DNA from: Ovis canadensis
Taxonomy: Eukaryota > Chordata > Mammalia > Artiodactyla > Bovidae
NCBI RefSeq assembly: GCF_042477335.2
Contig: NC_091263.1
Coordinates: 17,209,501-17,273,500, forward strand
Direction: 5' to 3'
Length of the DNA stretch: 64,000 nucleotides
The notes under the pieces were generated by a model, which was given only the letters and a program-made list of their open reading frames with translations, ran no database searches and was not told the DNA's origin. The position numbers and the translations under genes were made by a program. Below, in pieces: positions 43,077 through 54,669 of the stretch (the first letter of the stretch is position 1; the number at the start of each line of letters is the position of its first letter).

Positions 43077-45482
43077 GTGTGAATGATTCGAGCAAGCACT
43101 GAATCTTTGAAATAAGTGAATAAGCTCTCAATATAAAAATAATTTCCCTGCTCTATTATCAAAATGGTCCATGTTTTTTGTTAAATTTTACGAACTGTTG
43201 AGAGAAGGAGAAGGACCGGGAGAGCTTGGACAGCCAGAAGCCACCGAGGAGCACTCGTCGGTGTGGGGGTAGCCCGCCGTGTCCGACGGGCGTCGGAGGG
43301 AAGGCACATGAGTGAGGGGTGTGTTGCGGGGAGGTCCAGGCGTGCTGCCGTGTATTCCTCTCTCAAATGTCTGCTTACGTAGACGTGTCTCCTGTAGTAA
43401 CATGACTGATTTCCTAGTAGCTGTCCATGGGAAATTGTGCCCATAGCAAAACACAGCCTTGAGGTTTTACCAAATAAAGTAACTGTGAAGCCTCATCACT
43501 GCAGGCATTACGGCCACAGCGGAGGTCGCAGCGCTTCTTTAAAACGGGCGGGTCGTCTTGCGTAAGCCGATCTCCTAATTCGGTATGCTTTGAGACGGGC
43601 TGTCCCTTCCTGGCCTCATCTCGGTTAAAACGACGTGGGTGGCAGAGGAAGTTTTCACACCTCGCAATCTGCAGAATCTGAGGTCCGAGAAATAGGTGCT
43701 TTTGGGAACCGGGCACATGTGGTGTAAACGCAGTGGTTACTGCCGGTGGGAGCTGATAGCACAGAGGAGCTCAGATGTGGCGCAGCGATGGTGGCGCGCT
43801 GGCCTATGTGACCCAGAAGCTGAGCAGAAACAGGCACTTCTGCCTCATTGATGTGCTTTCCGGGTCTTGTGAGTTCGAGACTGTAAAAAGTTCTTTGGTC
43901 ACCGACTGACCTAATATTTGATGTTTACTCCCCGCAAAGGTACTTTTTCAGCCAGCTGACAAATCAGTCCTTTTGCCTTTTCTAAAATAGTTTTCTTCAT
44001 GGTTGGAATCATTGAGCTTCCTTTCTGATCAAGAAATGTGAACTGTGAAGTTTTGAATTTTGCTTGTTCAAAACGATGCTTCTGAAACTAACATTCTTCT
44101 TGTCCAAGAGTTCCTGCAGGCTTCACCAGGGCTTTGGAAGCTCTGGGACCTAGTTTACTGAAGTCCCCTGAAATAGGCCACTGTCCTAGGGGAGGGGTTG
44201 GGTCATGGAAGAACTTTGGAACCTGCCCCTGGGTTATTCCCCTCTGCTAGAGTCTCCACATTTTTCTGTGCAAAATGGAATCCAGGTACTGAACCTGAGG
44301 GGCGTTTAGAAGACTGAAGGGCATTCCTGGCCTTTGTCTGGAGGTTTCGTAGCCAGAGGCAGCTGGACTGTTGGGAGGAGAATCTTTCCTACTCTGTAGT
44401 TTCCTTTTTGTTTTGTCGATTCAAGTGTTGCTTAAAGGAAAGAGGACGGGACACAGGCCTGCCTGTCTTTGTCTTCCCGGTCTTGGTCCCCGGCCTCCCA
44501 TGCCTTCCTCATCTTAGGCACTCACTGTAGAAGAGGGTGTGAGTGAGCTGGAGGGGGCAAGGAGGTCTGGTTGGGGCAGGAGTGTCTTGAGCACTGAGAC
44601 CAGGGTCCTCGCGGGCTCCAGTGTGAAGCGCACAGGGTGAAGGGGCCTTTGGCTAGCCCCGATCCTGCTGAGTGGTGTGCAGCGCCATCTACCTGGGGCC
44701 CTTCCGTACAGAAGACGGACCCGAAGGAGAAACCGTTGCTAATAAGAGCACCTTTGCACGTTTCCTACAAGCGATTGTCTGGTTTTTCCTACAGAGTAAA
44801 CAACGTCATGGTAATGTCTAAAGGAACAAATGGGCAACTAGGAGGTTCCAAAAAACAAAAAAGTGTCATTATCTAAATGATAGCAATTACATTAGTTGTG
44901 TTAGAACATTTTCAGTGTTGAAAGGCGCTTCTTGCCCTGCTGGGGTCGCCTTTCTGGGGGAAGCTTCTGTGATGCTGAGTTGTGTCACTGCTGTCTGTGG
45001 ATTCAGGGCAAGCACTGCTGTCGCTGGTTTTGTGTGATCCCGGGTGGCTGTGTTGCAGGAACACGTGAGCCCCAGAGCAGAGTCTGCACTAACAAAGTCA
45101 GCCAGTGAAGAAGGTAGAAACTGACTTGTAGGTGGTGATAGAATGTCGAGGAGTTAGAGCTTTGAAAATTTGCCCTGGTGGTGTTACCCTGATTCTTCAT
45201 TTCAATATAAATCCATGTGACTGTAGAGTAGCAAATTCTCAAAATTTGATTTTTTTTTTTTTGCCAGCTTTGATGCAGATGTATAACATCTGTGTAGCGT
45301 ATCGACACTGAATCACCCTGTAATTTTGTGAATAAAAAGTGCCATATCTATATTTGTAGTATCAAAGGAAACTTTGAAATATGTACATATGTACAGAATC
45401 ACAATTAATTGAAAGTTGACTTTTAATGATTAGTATGCTACCAAGTGTTAGCAGAATTTATATATATATATATATATTTTTT
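43077..45482. other. Repeat-free intronic stretch with a CpG-rich patch
   Basis: 2.4 kb without a recognised repeat. 43200-43830 carries many CpGs, unusual outside the promoter. T run at 45251-45262, (TA) run at 45461-45478. Open frames here have no recognisable homology. Confidence 0.45.
45461..45478. repeat. (TA)9 microsatellite
   Basis: TA run followed by a T tract. Confidence 0.9.
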
Positions 45483-45600
45483 TTTAAGCTTTTTTTTTTG
45501 TTTGACTGCTCAGCATGCAGGATCATAGTTCCCCAACCAGAGCTAGAACCTGTGTCTCCTGCAGTGTAAGCAGAATCTTAAGCACTGGTCTCCCAGAGAT
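45483..45600 (-). mobile_element. CHR-type SINE, antisense
   Basis: GATCATAGTTCCCCAACCAG, then GTCTCCTGCAGTGTAAGCAG: reverse complement of the CHR head; T-rich tail at left. Confidence 0.7.
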
Positions 45601-45909
45601 TTAACACCAAGAGTGTGGAAAATCGAAATCAACATTCGCATGATTCATATGATTTTCTTTGCCTTAGGAGGTTTTAGATGAATGATCAGAAGGACTTCTT
45701 AACAACACATTTAAAAAATGTTTCAGGAACACTGCAGGTTGTGGAGAGAAAGGGTAGATTCCTGAGGACGCGTTGGAGATAAGCCGTCTGGTTATAGGTG
45801 TGTGAGTGAAGGGAGGAGCTCAGGTGCTGAAGCCGATTGTGTAGACTAGGTCGGCACGGCACAGTGTTTCTCCTCATCTCTTCGGTAGTTGCACTGCTAA
45901 TTGTGCGTC
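45601..45909. other. Unique intronic stretch
   Basis: Nothing recognised. Confidence 0.35.
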
Positions 45910-46092
45910 CGTGTGTGCACGCTCAGTTGTGTCCAACTCTTTCATGACCCCACAGACTGCAGCCCACCAGACTCCTCCGTCCATGGAATTTTCCAGGCAA
46001 GAATACTGGAGCAGGTTGCTGTTTCCTCCTCCAGGGGAATCTTCCGTGTAAACCCATGTCTCCTGCATTGCGGGTGGATTCTTTACCCTGAT
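45910..46092 (-). mobile_element. Bov-tA SINE, antisense
   Basis: CACGCTCAGTTGTGTCCAAC to CATTGCGGGTGGATTCTTTA; the tRNA-derived head is truncated. Confidence 0.85.
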
Positions 46093-46904
46093 GACTGTGG
46101 TTTGCACTACAGACAAGGAGAAAGAAGTGTGTGGAGATGGCTCCAGTTTTATTGATTTTCTTCCAAGTAGTTCCCAGCTCTCCGCTCACACGGTGTCTCG
46201 TCGTAGGAATCTCATATTCAGTTTGTTGAGTCAGAACTGCCCTCCCCGCTGGACTTCTTTTGTCTCCCTGCCTTGGTGAGCGGTCACCTCATTTCACTGT
46301 GAGACGAAACCCTGGGAGCCTGCCTTGCCGCATCCTGGCCCCTCTGTCCGCGCAGCCCCGCCACGCCTCCAAGGCTGCCCTCTCAGTCCTCCCCTCTCTC
46401 CACCCATACTCGGCAGTTCCTCCTGTGGGCTAGTGTTCTTTTTATCACCTTACAGCGGCTCTGGCGAAACTAAGGAAGATGAGAAGGCATGAATCAGTAG
46501 TGTCGGTCAGACTTCGACCGTCTATGGCCTGGGCAGAATCTGGTAAGGCTGGTAGGCTGTGAATGGTTAGTAATATTTTCAAAGGGTTGCTTGGGGAAAA
46601 AAAAAAAAAAAACAAGGAGCATGCATGACAGAGGTGGTGTGTAGCCCACACAGCTTGAAATATTTACGCTCTGGTTCTTAGCAGAAAGTTTGTTGACCCG
46701 CTGGCAGGCAGTAAAAGCTGGGATAAAGGTATAAGTGCAGTAAAGAGGAAAAAGTCATGTGAACATTTCCATATCGTTATTTTGAACTTGTAGATGGAAT
46801 GGATAGTTACCTTGAAAAATACCAACTTACTGAAAACTGCAGTTGACTCAAGAATGAATAAAAAACCTTCAGAAAATTTGATCAATAGATGAAAGTCTTT
46901 CTAC
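46093..46904. other. Unique intronic stretch
   Basis: Nothing recognised except an A run at 46597-46612. Confidence 0.4.
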
Positions 46905-46908
46905 GACT

Positions 46909-47425
46909 ACCTAGATAGCATATTGAAAAGCAGAGGCATTACTTTGCCAACAAAGGTCCGTCTAGTCAAGGCTATGGTTTTTCCAGTGGTCATGTGTGAT
47001 GTGAGAGTTGGACTGTGAAGAAGGCTGAGCGCCAAAGAATTGATGCTTTTGAAGTGTGGTGTTGGAGAAGGCTCCTGAGAGTCCCTTGGACTGCAAGGAG
47101 GTCCAACCAGTCCATTCTGAAGGAGATCAGCCCTGGGATTTCTTTGGAAGGAATGATGCTGAAGCTGAAGCTCCAGTACTTTGGCCACCTCATGCGAAGA
47201 GTTGACTCACTGGAAAAGACTCTGATGCTGGGAGGGATTGGGGGCAGGAGGAGAAGGGGACGACCGAGGATGAGATGGCTGGATGGCATCACGGACTCGA
47301 TGGACGTGAGTCTGAGTGAACTCCGGGAGTTGGTGATGGACAAGGAGGCCTGGCGTGCTGCGATTCATGGGGTCACAAAGAGCTGGACACGACTGAGCGA
47401 CTGAACTGAACTGAACTGAACTGAT
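46909..47425 (+). mobile_element. BovB LINE 3' fragment with 8-base target-site duplication
   Basis: Encodes the C-terminal pieces [20 protein letters not shown] and [19 protein letters not shown], with a frame open over 130 codons at 47015-47404. Ends in repeated GAACT units. GACTACCT occurs at 46905-46912 and 47426-47433. Among the least decayed copies here. Confidence 0.93.
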
Positions 47426-47433
47426 GACTACCT

Positions 47434-47645
47434 TGGGGCTTTCCTTGGTGGCATAGAGGGTAAAGAATCTGCCTGCAATGCAGGAGACCTGGGTTCGATC
47501 CCTGGGTCAGGAAGATCGGCTGGAGAAGTGAACGGCCACCTACTCCAGTATTCTTGCCTGTAGAATCCCATGGAGAGAGGAGCATGGTGGCCTATGGTCG
47601 ATGAGGTCACAAAGTGTCAGGCACAACTGAGCGACTAACCCTTTC
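47434..47645 (+). mobile_element. Bov-tA SINE
   Basis: GGGCTTTCCTTGGTGGCATA head, CTGGGTTCGATCCCTGGGTC B box, Bov-A body, GGCACAACTGAGCGACTAAC end. Directly abuts the BovB on its left. Confidence 0.88.
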
Positions 47646-47701
47646 CAATGCACACATACTCACAAAACCTGACTAAACCTGGCACACACATATAAACACA
47701 G

Positions 47702-48108
47702 TTCAGTTCATTTGCTCAGTTCTGTCCAACGCTTTGCTACCCCATGGACTGCAACACACCAGGCTTCCCTGTCCATCACCAACTCCCTGAGCTTGCTCAA
47801 GCTCATGTCCTTCGAGTCACTGATGCCATCCAACCATCTCACCCTCTGTTGTTCCTTCTCCTCCTGCCCTCAGTCTTTCCCAGCATCAGGGTCTTTACCA
47901 GTGAGTTGGCTCTTCGCATCAGGTGGCCAAAGTATTGGAGTTTCAGCTTCAGCATCAGTCCTTCCAATGAATATTCGGGACTGATTTCCTTTAGGATTGA
48001 CTAGCTTGATTTTCTCAAAGAGTCGGACACAACTGAGTGACTGAACTGAACTGAGCTTGATTTTCTTGCAGTCCAAGAAAGTCAAGAGTCTTTTCCAACA
48101 CCGCAGTT
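47702..48108 (-). mobile_element. BovB LINE 3' fragment, antisense, carrying a 38-bp insert
   Basis: 3' end AGTTCAGTTCATTTGCTCAG at left; the element is interrupted at 48016-48053 and goes on to CAACACCGCAGTT at 48108. Confidence 0.9.
48016..48053 (+). mobile_element. 38-bp retroposed end of BovB, with 13-base target-site duplication
   Basis: The insert holds only the last 38 bases of a BovB/Bov-A type end (CAAAGAGTCGGACACAACTG to TGACTGAACTGAACTG). AGCTTGATTTTCT stands on both sides (48003-48015, 48054-48066). Orientation is opposite to the host element. Confidence 0.85.
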
Positions 48109-48112
48109 GGAC

Positions 48113-48150
48113 TTGCAAAGAGTCGGACATGACTGAGAGACTTCTACTTC
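48113..48150 (+). mobile_element. Short Bov-A/BovB end fragment
   Basis: GCAAAGAGTCGGACATGACT GAGAGACTTCT only, just after the truncated BovB. Confidence 0.55.
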
Positions 48151-48734
48151 AGTTTGATCAATGATTTAACTCTAACTGGATCTCAAAAATGTCAAGAGCT
48201 ACTTCAGCAACTGAGCAACTTTACTTTCTTTTCTTTCTTCTTAAAGTCAACTGATTATAGCCTTCAATCACATCTACAAAATACCTTCACAGCAAGAGCT
48301 GGATTAGTGTTTGTTTGAGTAACTGGGGACTAGCACCTAGCCAAATTGGCCATACAGCTGACCATCACAGGTGGTTTCTGTCAGATTTTTCACAGAACTG
48401 ATAATAATGTTTATCTTGTACAGTGTTTCAGAGAATACAAAGAACAGTCCCTAATTTATTGTTTAAATCATGTAACTTTGATACCAGAACAACACAAAGA
48501 TAAGAGAGGAAAGTCATGGGCAGGTCTCAAAATCAAGATAACTGCAAAAAGTCTAAACAGAACTGGATTGCCCAAGGTGCAGGTGCTGCTGGCTGCTGCT
48601 CAGTGTTCTTCTGAAAGGTGTTGACAGTAAGAATTAAAAAATGAAAATGCAGAGCTGTCCTTATGCTTGTCTGCATGGAAATCGGAACAGAATCTGTTGG
48701 CAGAGGATTAGAGTTAGAGTTCAGTCAAGTTGTG
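48151..48734. other. Unique intronic stretch
   Basis: Nothing recognised. Confidence 0.4.
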
Positions 48735-48950
48735 TTGGGTTTCCGTGGTGGCTCCGATGATAATCTGCCTACAGTGTGGGAGACCTGGGTTTGGTCTCTG
48801 AGTCAGGAAGATACCCTGGAGAAGGGAATGGCAGTCCACTCCAGTATTCTTTCCTGGAGAATTTGATGGACAGAGGAACCTGGCAGTGTACAGTCCATGG
48901 GGTTGCAAGGAGTCAGACACGACTGAGCCACGAACACTTTTACTTTCAAG
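48735..48950 (+). mobile_element. Bov-tA SINE
   Basis: GGGTTTCCGTGGTGGCTCCG head, TGGGTTTGGTCTCTGAGTCA degraded B box, Bov-A body, CAGACACGACTGAGCCACGA end. Confidence 0.87.
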
Positions 48951-48971
48951 GTTGCATTGATTCACTCAAGC

Positions 48972-49196
48972 CTGTGTGTGTGTGTGTGTGTGCTCACTTG
49001 TGTCTTTGTGACCCCAAGGACTGTTGCCCAGCAGGCTCCTCTCTGTGTGGGATTTCCCAGGCAGGAATACTGGGGTGGGTTGCTATTTCCTTCTCTAAGG
49101 GATCTTCCTGACCTGGGGATCGAATCCGCGCCTCTTACTCCTCCTGCATTGGGCTGGCAGGCAGGTTCTTTACCGCTAGCACCACCCGGGAAGCCT
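48972..49196 (-). mobile_element. Bov-tA SINE, antisense, with (GT)n tail
   Basis: (GT)9 at 48974-48992, then TGTGACCCCAAGGACTG to CACCACCCGGGAAGCC. Confidence 0.87.
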
Positions 49197-51454
49197 ACAT
49201 ACCAGCAATAAATAATTACGTTTTTTGTAAACAGATACCTTTACCAACAGAAATGAGTCTAATGAAAGATGGACAGTATCTTGAAGGATTCTTTTTAAAC
49301 AAATGTTTTTACTTTTGCTATCTGAATAATGCTGTCCTAATAAAATGCAGTGGGTCCAGCCAGCTGCCACTGTAATACCATACTACCTGTGTGTTGGGAA
49401 AAGTCTCCTTGTGAGTGGACCTTCACAGGGCAAACCCATGCTGTTCACAGGTCAACTGTGTTGGTTTGAGAGTTTAAATATGAACATTTATGGTGTAAAC
49501 TTCCTTATAAGCCCTGCTTCAGCTTTGTCTTACACATTTTGATATGTTGTGCTTTCATTTTCATGCAGGTCAGTGTCTTCTTTTAATTCCTCTTCTGCCT
49601 TATGAATTATTTAGCAGCAGGGTGTTGTTTAATTTCCAGGTATCAGGAGATTTTCCTGCTATCTTTCTTTTATTACTGTTTGGTTGACTCCATTCCATTT
49701 GGTTTTTCTGTAGTGTTTTTGAATGCATTTCTTTGTCTTTTTTTAGTGGTTGTTCTGAAGATTACCTTATGCATACGTAGCTTATCACAGTCTAGTAGGA
49801 TCAACATTTTATCTTTCAAATAGAACGTAGATATCTTACTGCCAACGTTGCTTTGTCCTGTTCCCTTTACAGTGAAGTCGTCCTTTATAGTGCCTCTCTG
49901 TATACTGAGAATGCTATATTTTTTGCTTCTGTCAAAAATAAATCTTGAAACTAAAGAATAAAATAGCTTACTGTGTTTACCCTTTCTGTTGCCCTTTCTT
50001 CATTCCTGTTGTTCTGAGCTTCCTTTTGTTAATGTTTCCTTCCTGTATGAATAACTTCCTCCAGCCCTTCTTTTAGAATAGGTCTGCTGGCAGGAAATTA
50101 CCATAGCTTCTTTTCATGTGAGTTGTCTTTGTCTTCATTCCTGAAGAATATTTTCACTGGTTATAGAATTCTTGATTGACAGTGCTTTTCTTTTAGTACT
50201 TGAAAATACTATGCCACTTCCTTCTGGCTTCTTTGGTTTCTGATGAGAAATGCTTTGTCTTTTGAATTTTTGTTCCCCTGTACTTCTGATACTTTGATGA
50301 TTTTTCTTTTTCGTTTTCAGAAGTATAAGTGTGGTTTGTCTGGGGGGTGTATTTCTTTGGGTTTTCAACTGTTGTATTGGATTGATAGGGTTCTGTCTTT
50401 TCACTAATTTGGAAAACTTCCAGTCATTGTTTCTTCAAATATTTTTTCAGCCTTGCAATTGTTCTTTCCTTTTTATGAGACTGTGGTAAAATCAATGTTA
50501 ATTTTTTTGTTGTTGTTGTTCTTCCAGGTTCTTGAGCCTCAGTTCATTTTTTAAAAAGCCATTTTCTATTTTATAGCTTGGGGAATTATTGAATTATCTT
50601 CTGGTCCTCTGACTTTTATGTCATTTCCATTAGATTTTTGTATGTTAATGTTGTGTCTGGAAACCTTGCTAAACTCACTAGCTTTAGTAACTTTTTATAG
50701 ATTCCATTGGATTTTCTATATAGACGATCATATGACCTTCAATTAACTGGTTTTATTTCTTTCTTTTCAATCTGGAAGCCTTTTATTTTTCTTGCCTAAT
50801 TACACTGACTAAAACACCCAGTGTAACGCTTAATAGAAGTGGTAAGAGCAGGCTTCTTTGGCTCACTCCATTTTAGGGGAGCCATTCAGTATTTCAGCAT
50901 TAAATGCAATGTCAGCTGTGTGTTTTTCCTATAAATGCCATTTATCATGTTGAGGAAGTTCCCTTCGTTTCCTACTTTATGGAGGTTTAAATTAGGATTG
51001 GATGTTGGATTTTTGTCAAATACGTTTTCTGTGTCTGTTGTGATAACCATGTTTTTTAATATGATGAATTACACTTTTTCATTTTTTGAATATTAAATAA
51101 ATCTTGCAGTCCTGGGATAAACCCCACCTGGTCATGAAGTATTATCCTTCTTATAATCGCTGGATTCAGTTTGCTCATCTTTGTTAAGATTTTTACATTA
51201 GTATTCATGATGGCATATTGGGCTGTAGGTTTCTTATAATGTCTTTGTCTGATTTTGGTATCACAGTAATGCTGGCTTCAGAGCAGTTTTCTGAAGGAGT
51301 TTATGTGGAATTGATATTATTTCTTCTTTAAGTGTTTGATCACATTCACTAGTAAGGGCTCTCTGGATCTGGAATTCTTTTGTGAAAAAACTTTTGATTA
51401 CAGATTCAATTTCTTTAATAGGTATGGGGCTATACTGATGATATGTCCTTATGA

Positions 51455-51455
<1 letters not shown>

Positions 51456-51488
<33 letters not shown>

Positions 51489-51655
51489 AGTCGCTTCAGT
51501 CGTGTCCGACTCTATGCGACCCCATAGACGGCAGCCCACCAGGCTCCCCCGTCCCTGGGATTCTCCAGGCAAGAACACTGGAGTGGGTTGCCATTTCCTT
51601 CTCCAGTGCATGAAAGTGAAAAGTGAAAGTAAAGTCGCTCAGTCGTGCCGACTCT
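51456..51655 (-). mobile_element. Bov-A2 SINE nested in L1, antisense, (CTG)10 tail
   Basis: CTG triplets at 51458-51488, then the Bov-A monomer (GAGTCGCTTCAGTCGTGTCC ...) and part of the second monomer to GTCGTGCCGACTCTT. Confidence 0.88.
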
Positions 51656-51780
51656 TGGTTTGGTGATTTGTGTTTTTCAAGTAATTTGTCTACTTCATCT
51701 TTGTTGTCAAATTTATTGGCCTACATTTACAAGTCAAATACATTATTATTATATAAAAGGTGTATCATTTCTGATGTTTG

Positions 51781-51832
51781 TGACCTCTCTTTTCCTGGCT
51801 AGGTTGTGACCTCTCTTTTCCTGGCTAGGTTG
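51781..51832. repeat. 26-bp tandem duplication in L1
   Basis: The unit TGACCTCTCTTTTCCTGGCT plus AGGTTG occurs twice in a row, at 51781 and 51807. Confidence 0.95.
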
Positions 51833-52500
51833 TTTATCAATTTTGATAATCTTTTCAAAGAACCAGTTTTGGTTTCGTTGCTTTTTCCCACCATTTTGCT
51901 TGTCTGATCATTTTGTTTTCCATTTCATTGACTTATGGTTTGATCTTTATTATTTCTTTTCTGGTGTTTCTTTGATTCTTTTCCCGATTTCTCAAGGCAG
52001 GAGCTTAAGTCATCGATTTGAAGACCATCCTTTTTCCAGTGTAGACTTTCAGTGCAACAAGTTTCTCTATCAGTGCTGTTTTAGTGCATCACACAAATTT
52101 TGATGTGTTGCGTTTTCTTTCATTTACAAAAACTTTCTAATTTCCCTTTTCATTTCTGCTTAGACCCATGGATTATTTAGAAGTGTGTTGTTTAGTTTCC
52201 AGAGGCTTGGCGATTTTCAAGAGATCTTTCTGTTACTGATTTCTACCTTAATCACACTGGTGTCAGGACACATACTTTGTATGATTTGAATTCTCTTACT
52301 TAGATTTGTTTCATAGCCCATTCTGTAGTTTATCTTGCTAAATATTCAGCTGTTATTGAGTGGAATATTCTATAAATGTTACTTGGGTCAAGTTAGTTGT
52401 TGATGTTACAGGTTTAACATGTAGATTTAAATGTGTGTTTTCTAATATGCTTCACATTTGTACATCACAGATTCGTTTCTGTTGATCAAAGTATGTTCTC

Positions 52501-53164
52501 TATTACTTCTTGGGGCAAATTTTGTTTTACGAAGAAGGTTACGCCACTATCTTCCATCTGTCAAGCTCTGTGTGATGTAGCCCTGTCTCTGCTGGGTATA
52601 GGCTGAGCTGAAATCCACAGAAGGTAGCAGAAATGCGGCTGACGGCCCCCACGACAGGCTCGGAGAGAAGGCTGCTCTGCTTTCACTTGGTTTTCTTGGG
52701 CTGCTTGCTTCTGCTCATCCCCTCCCTGCTGTGTCCTGTGGAGGTGATTTGGTTTCTCTTCCTCATTGAACCTGCCCTCAGTCTTCCTAGCTCACGTGTC
52801 AAGATATATATGTGAGGAAAGAAATCTTGGAGTAAACCCTCCAGGCCCAGCTTTTGTGGGTTTTGAAGTCAAAGCCTGTGGCTGGAGTCTCCCAGGTGAG
52901 CGCCATACACAGAGGCAGAGAAGAATCAGTTCTGCTCCACCTACCTGAACGCCTGCCTGCGGGCTCCCTGTGCACCCAGAAGGGTGTTTGTTCTGTATTC
53001 ACATTGGATTAGCAGCTTGGTGGGTCTCACTGTTACAAAGATCATTTCTTTTTCAGTAAGATTGAAAGAGAGAAGCTTTTCAGTTCCTACATATCTGAAA
53101 ATACATATTTTCCTCCCATTTTTAGTCTTCATTGAATTTGTTACAGTATTGCTTCTGCTGCATG
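52501..53164. other. Intronic stretch, nothing named
   Basis: May include more decayed antisense L1; no exon recognised. Confidence 0.35.
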
Positions 53165-53280
53165 CTTTGGTTTTTTGGTCACACAGCATGTAGGGTCTTA
53201 GCTCCCCAACCAGGGATTGAACTCTCACCTTTCACATTGGAAGGCAATGTCTTAACCACTGGACCACCAAAGAGCCTCGA
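53165..53280 (-). mobile_element. CHR-type SINE, antisense
   Basis: TCTTAGCTCCCCAACCAGGG and AATGTCTTAACCACTGGACC, the reverse complement of the CHR head. Confidence 0.78.
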
Positions 53281-54669
53281 AGTTATTTCACCATCATTTT
53301 CTTGCATCCACATCTTGCTTATGAAACATGATGTGAATCTGGTTCTTGTTTCTCTGTGTGTGGGGTGATATTTTTTTTCCTTTTGAAGCTTTTAGGATTT
53401 TTGAGCTTCAGACTTTCATCAGTTAGGTGATCTATGACTTGTTTTTGTCTGAGGGCTCGTCTCTTTTTACTTGCCTCAGTACATTGATTATATTTATTTG
53501 AAAGTCTTATTTCCTTTAGCTGTCTTCAGAGTTGTTTACTTCTTGATTCATTGTGGTGGGCTTCTCCCTTTCACTGTGTTGTCCTTATCAAATTTAGGTG
53601 ATTCTTGGCTGTTTGCTTGTTGCTGATTTTATTTGCTTTTTGAGATGATGCCCCCTTACCGTAACTGCAAATGCTGTATCACTTCATAGCTACATCCAGA
53701 GGATGCTGGGGACCAGGAAAGGTTTAGGAGTTCCTGGTCTGAAGTGTCACTGGATACATACTGAGAAACTTCCTCATCTTTTGGAGATAAGTGCCTGTAT
53801 TTGCTTATTTTACCCAGTCTGAAGGCAGCAAGAGTGACCTACTTTGACTCCTGCTGTGGTTATTTCGACCACTGATACTTTCTCTAGGGACGTCTCCTCT
53901 CTGTTTCTGTTGCTTCAGAGTGTGGGGCATGCTTCCCGCTTTTGGCATCCGTTTTTTCCTGGGGAAAAACTCTGAGGATAAGATTGCCTCCTTTGATTTG
54001 ATCCCATCCACCTTTTGCCTTTTGGAATTTCTGATCATGTGGATGCTGGGAGAATACTCACCTCTTTGGGTTTTAGGGCTCTCTGGGAATTTGAGGAGCA
54101 TGCTGGGGGGAGTCTGGAGCAGGAGCCCAGGCCTCCGTGTTCATCTGACTATGGTAGTTGTGTTTGAGACACACGGAAACCTCCTGTGCTTGGTTTTCCT
54201 TTGCCAAGGTAGTTCTACTTTTTCTTCTTCTGCCAGCTCTTTCTTAAGGTACTCATTGTTAGCTGGAGAAACTACTTATATATGTCTCGTAATCTTGAAT
54301 CTCTTCATCTATCCTTGAGTCTCAGTGTTGATAAAAATTCTCTTCTTATGGATTATATGAATTAAAAAATGATCTATGACTTTAATTGTGTCAAGACTAC
54401 ATGGAATATGTCACCAAATAAAAGTGTTACAATGTAGTTTGCAGAAAGTTTTAGGAAGATGTTACCTATATCCCTCATGTTTTTTTCTGCTGTATTTAAA
54501 ACAATGTTTAATGATTTTCAGTGACTTAATTACAGCTTCATGAGGTTATAGAAGAGTTACTTTTTAGTACATTTGCATAGGCTTTTATTTTAAATAAACC
54601 AGTGCTTCTTTTTCACCTAAACAGGTTGTTTACTTGAGACTTTATTAAATGAAGATTTTTTTGTTTCAG
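53281..54669. other. End of CMC1 intron 1
   Basis: No repeat or exon recognised in 1.4 kb before exon 2; a T-rich tract leads to the acceptor at 54669. Confidence 0.4.

Larger units (their letters stand above)
49490..52500 (-). mobile_element. Old L1 (L1M-type), antisense to CMC1, fragmented
   Basis: Reverse-complement L1 DNA: TTATTTAGCAGCAGGGTGTT at left; the 5'-region type phrases TTCTGATGAGAAATGC and TTGTTTCTTCAAATATTTTT at 50150-50450; then ORF2 phrases CCTGGTCATGAAGTATTATC, TTTTGGTATCACAGTAATGC and TTTCAAAGAACCAG from 50630 on. The order suggests at least two pieces. Split by Bov-A2 at 51456-51655. No open ORF. Confidence 0.7.
31980..54669 (+). other. CMC1: CMC1 intron 1 (about 22.7 kb)
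   Basis: Bounded by GTAAGG at 31980 and TTTCAG ending at 54669. The first 3.6 kb after the CpG island is nearly repeat-free; the remainder is filled with SINEs, BovB, two L1 regions and a minisatellite, listed separately. Repeats occur in both orientations. No further exon is evident: the open frames inside map to repeats or have no recognisable homology. Confidence 0.9.

Noticed and set aside
45003..45308. 101-codon minus-strand frame and a T run, considered as a reversed processed pseudogene
   Set aside because: No target-site duplication, no poly(A) signal in the right place and no recognisable protein.
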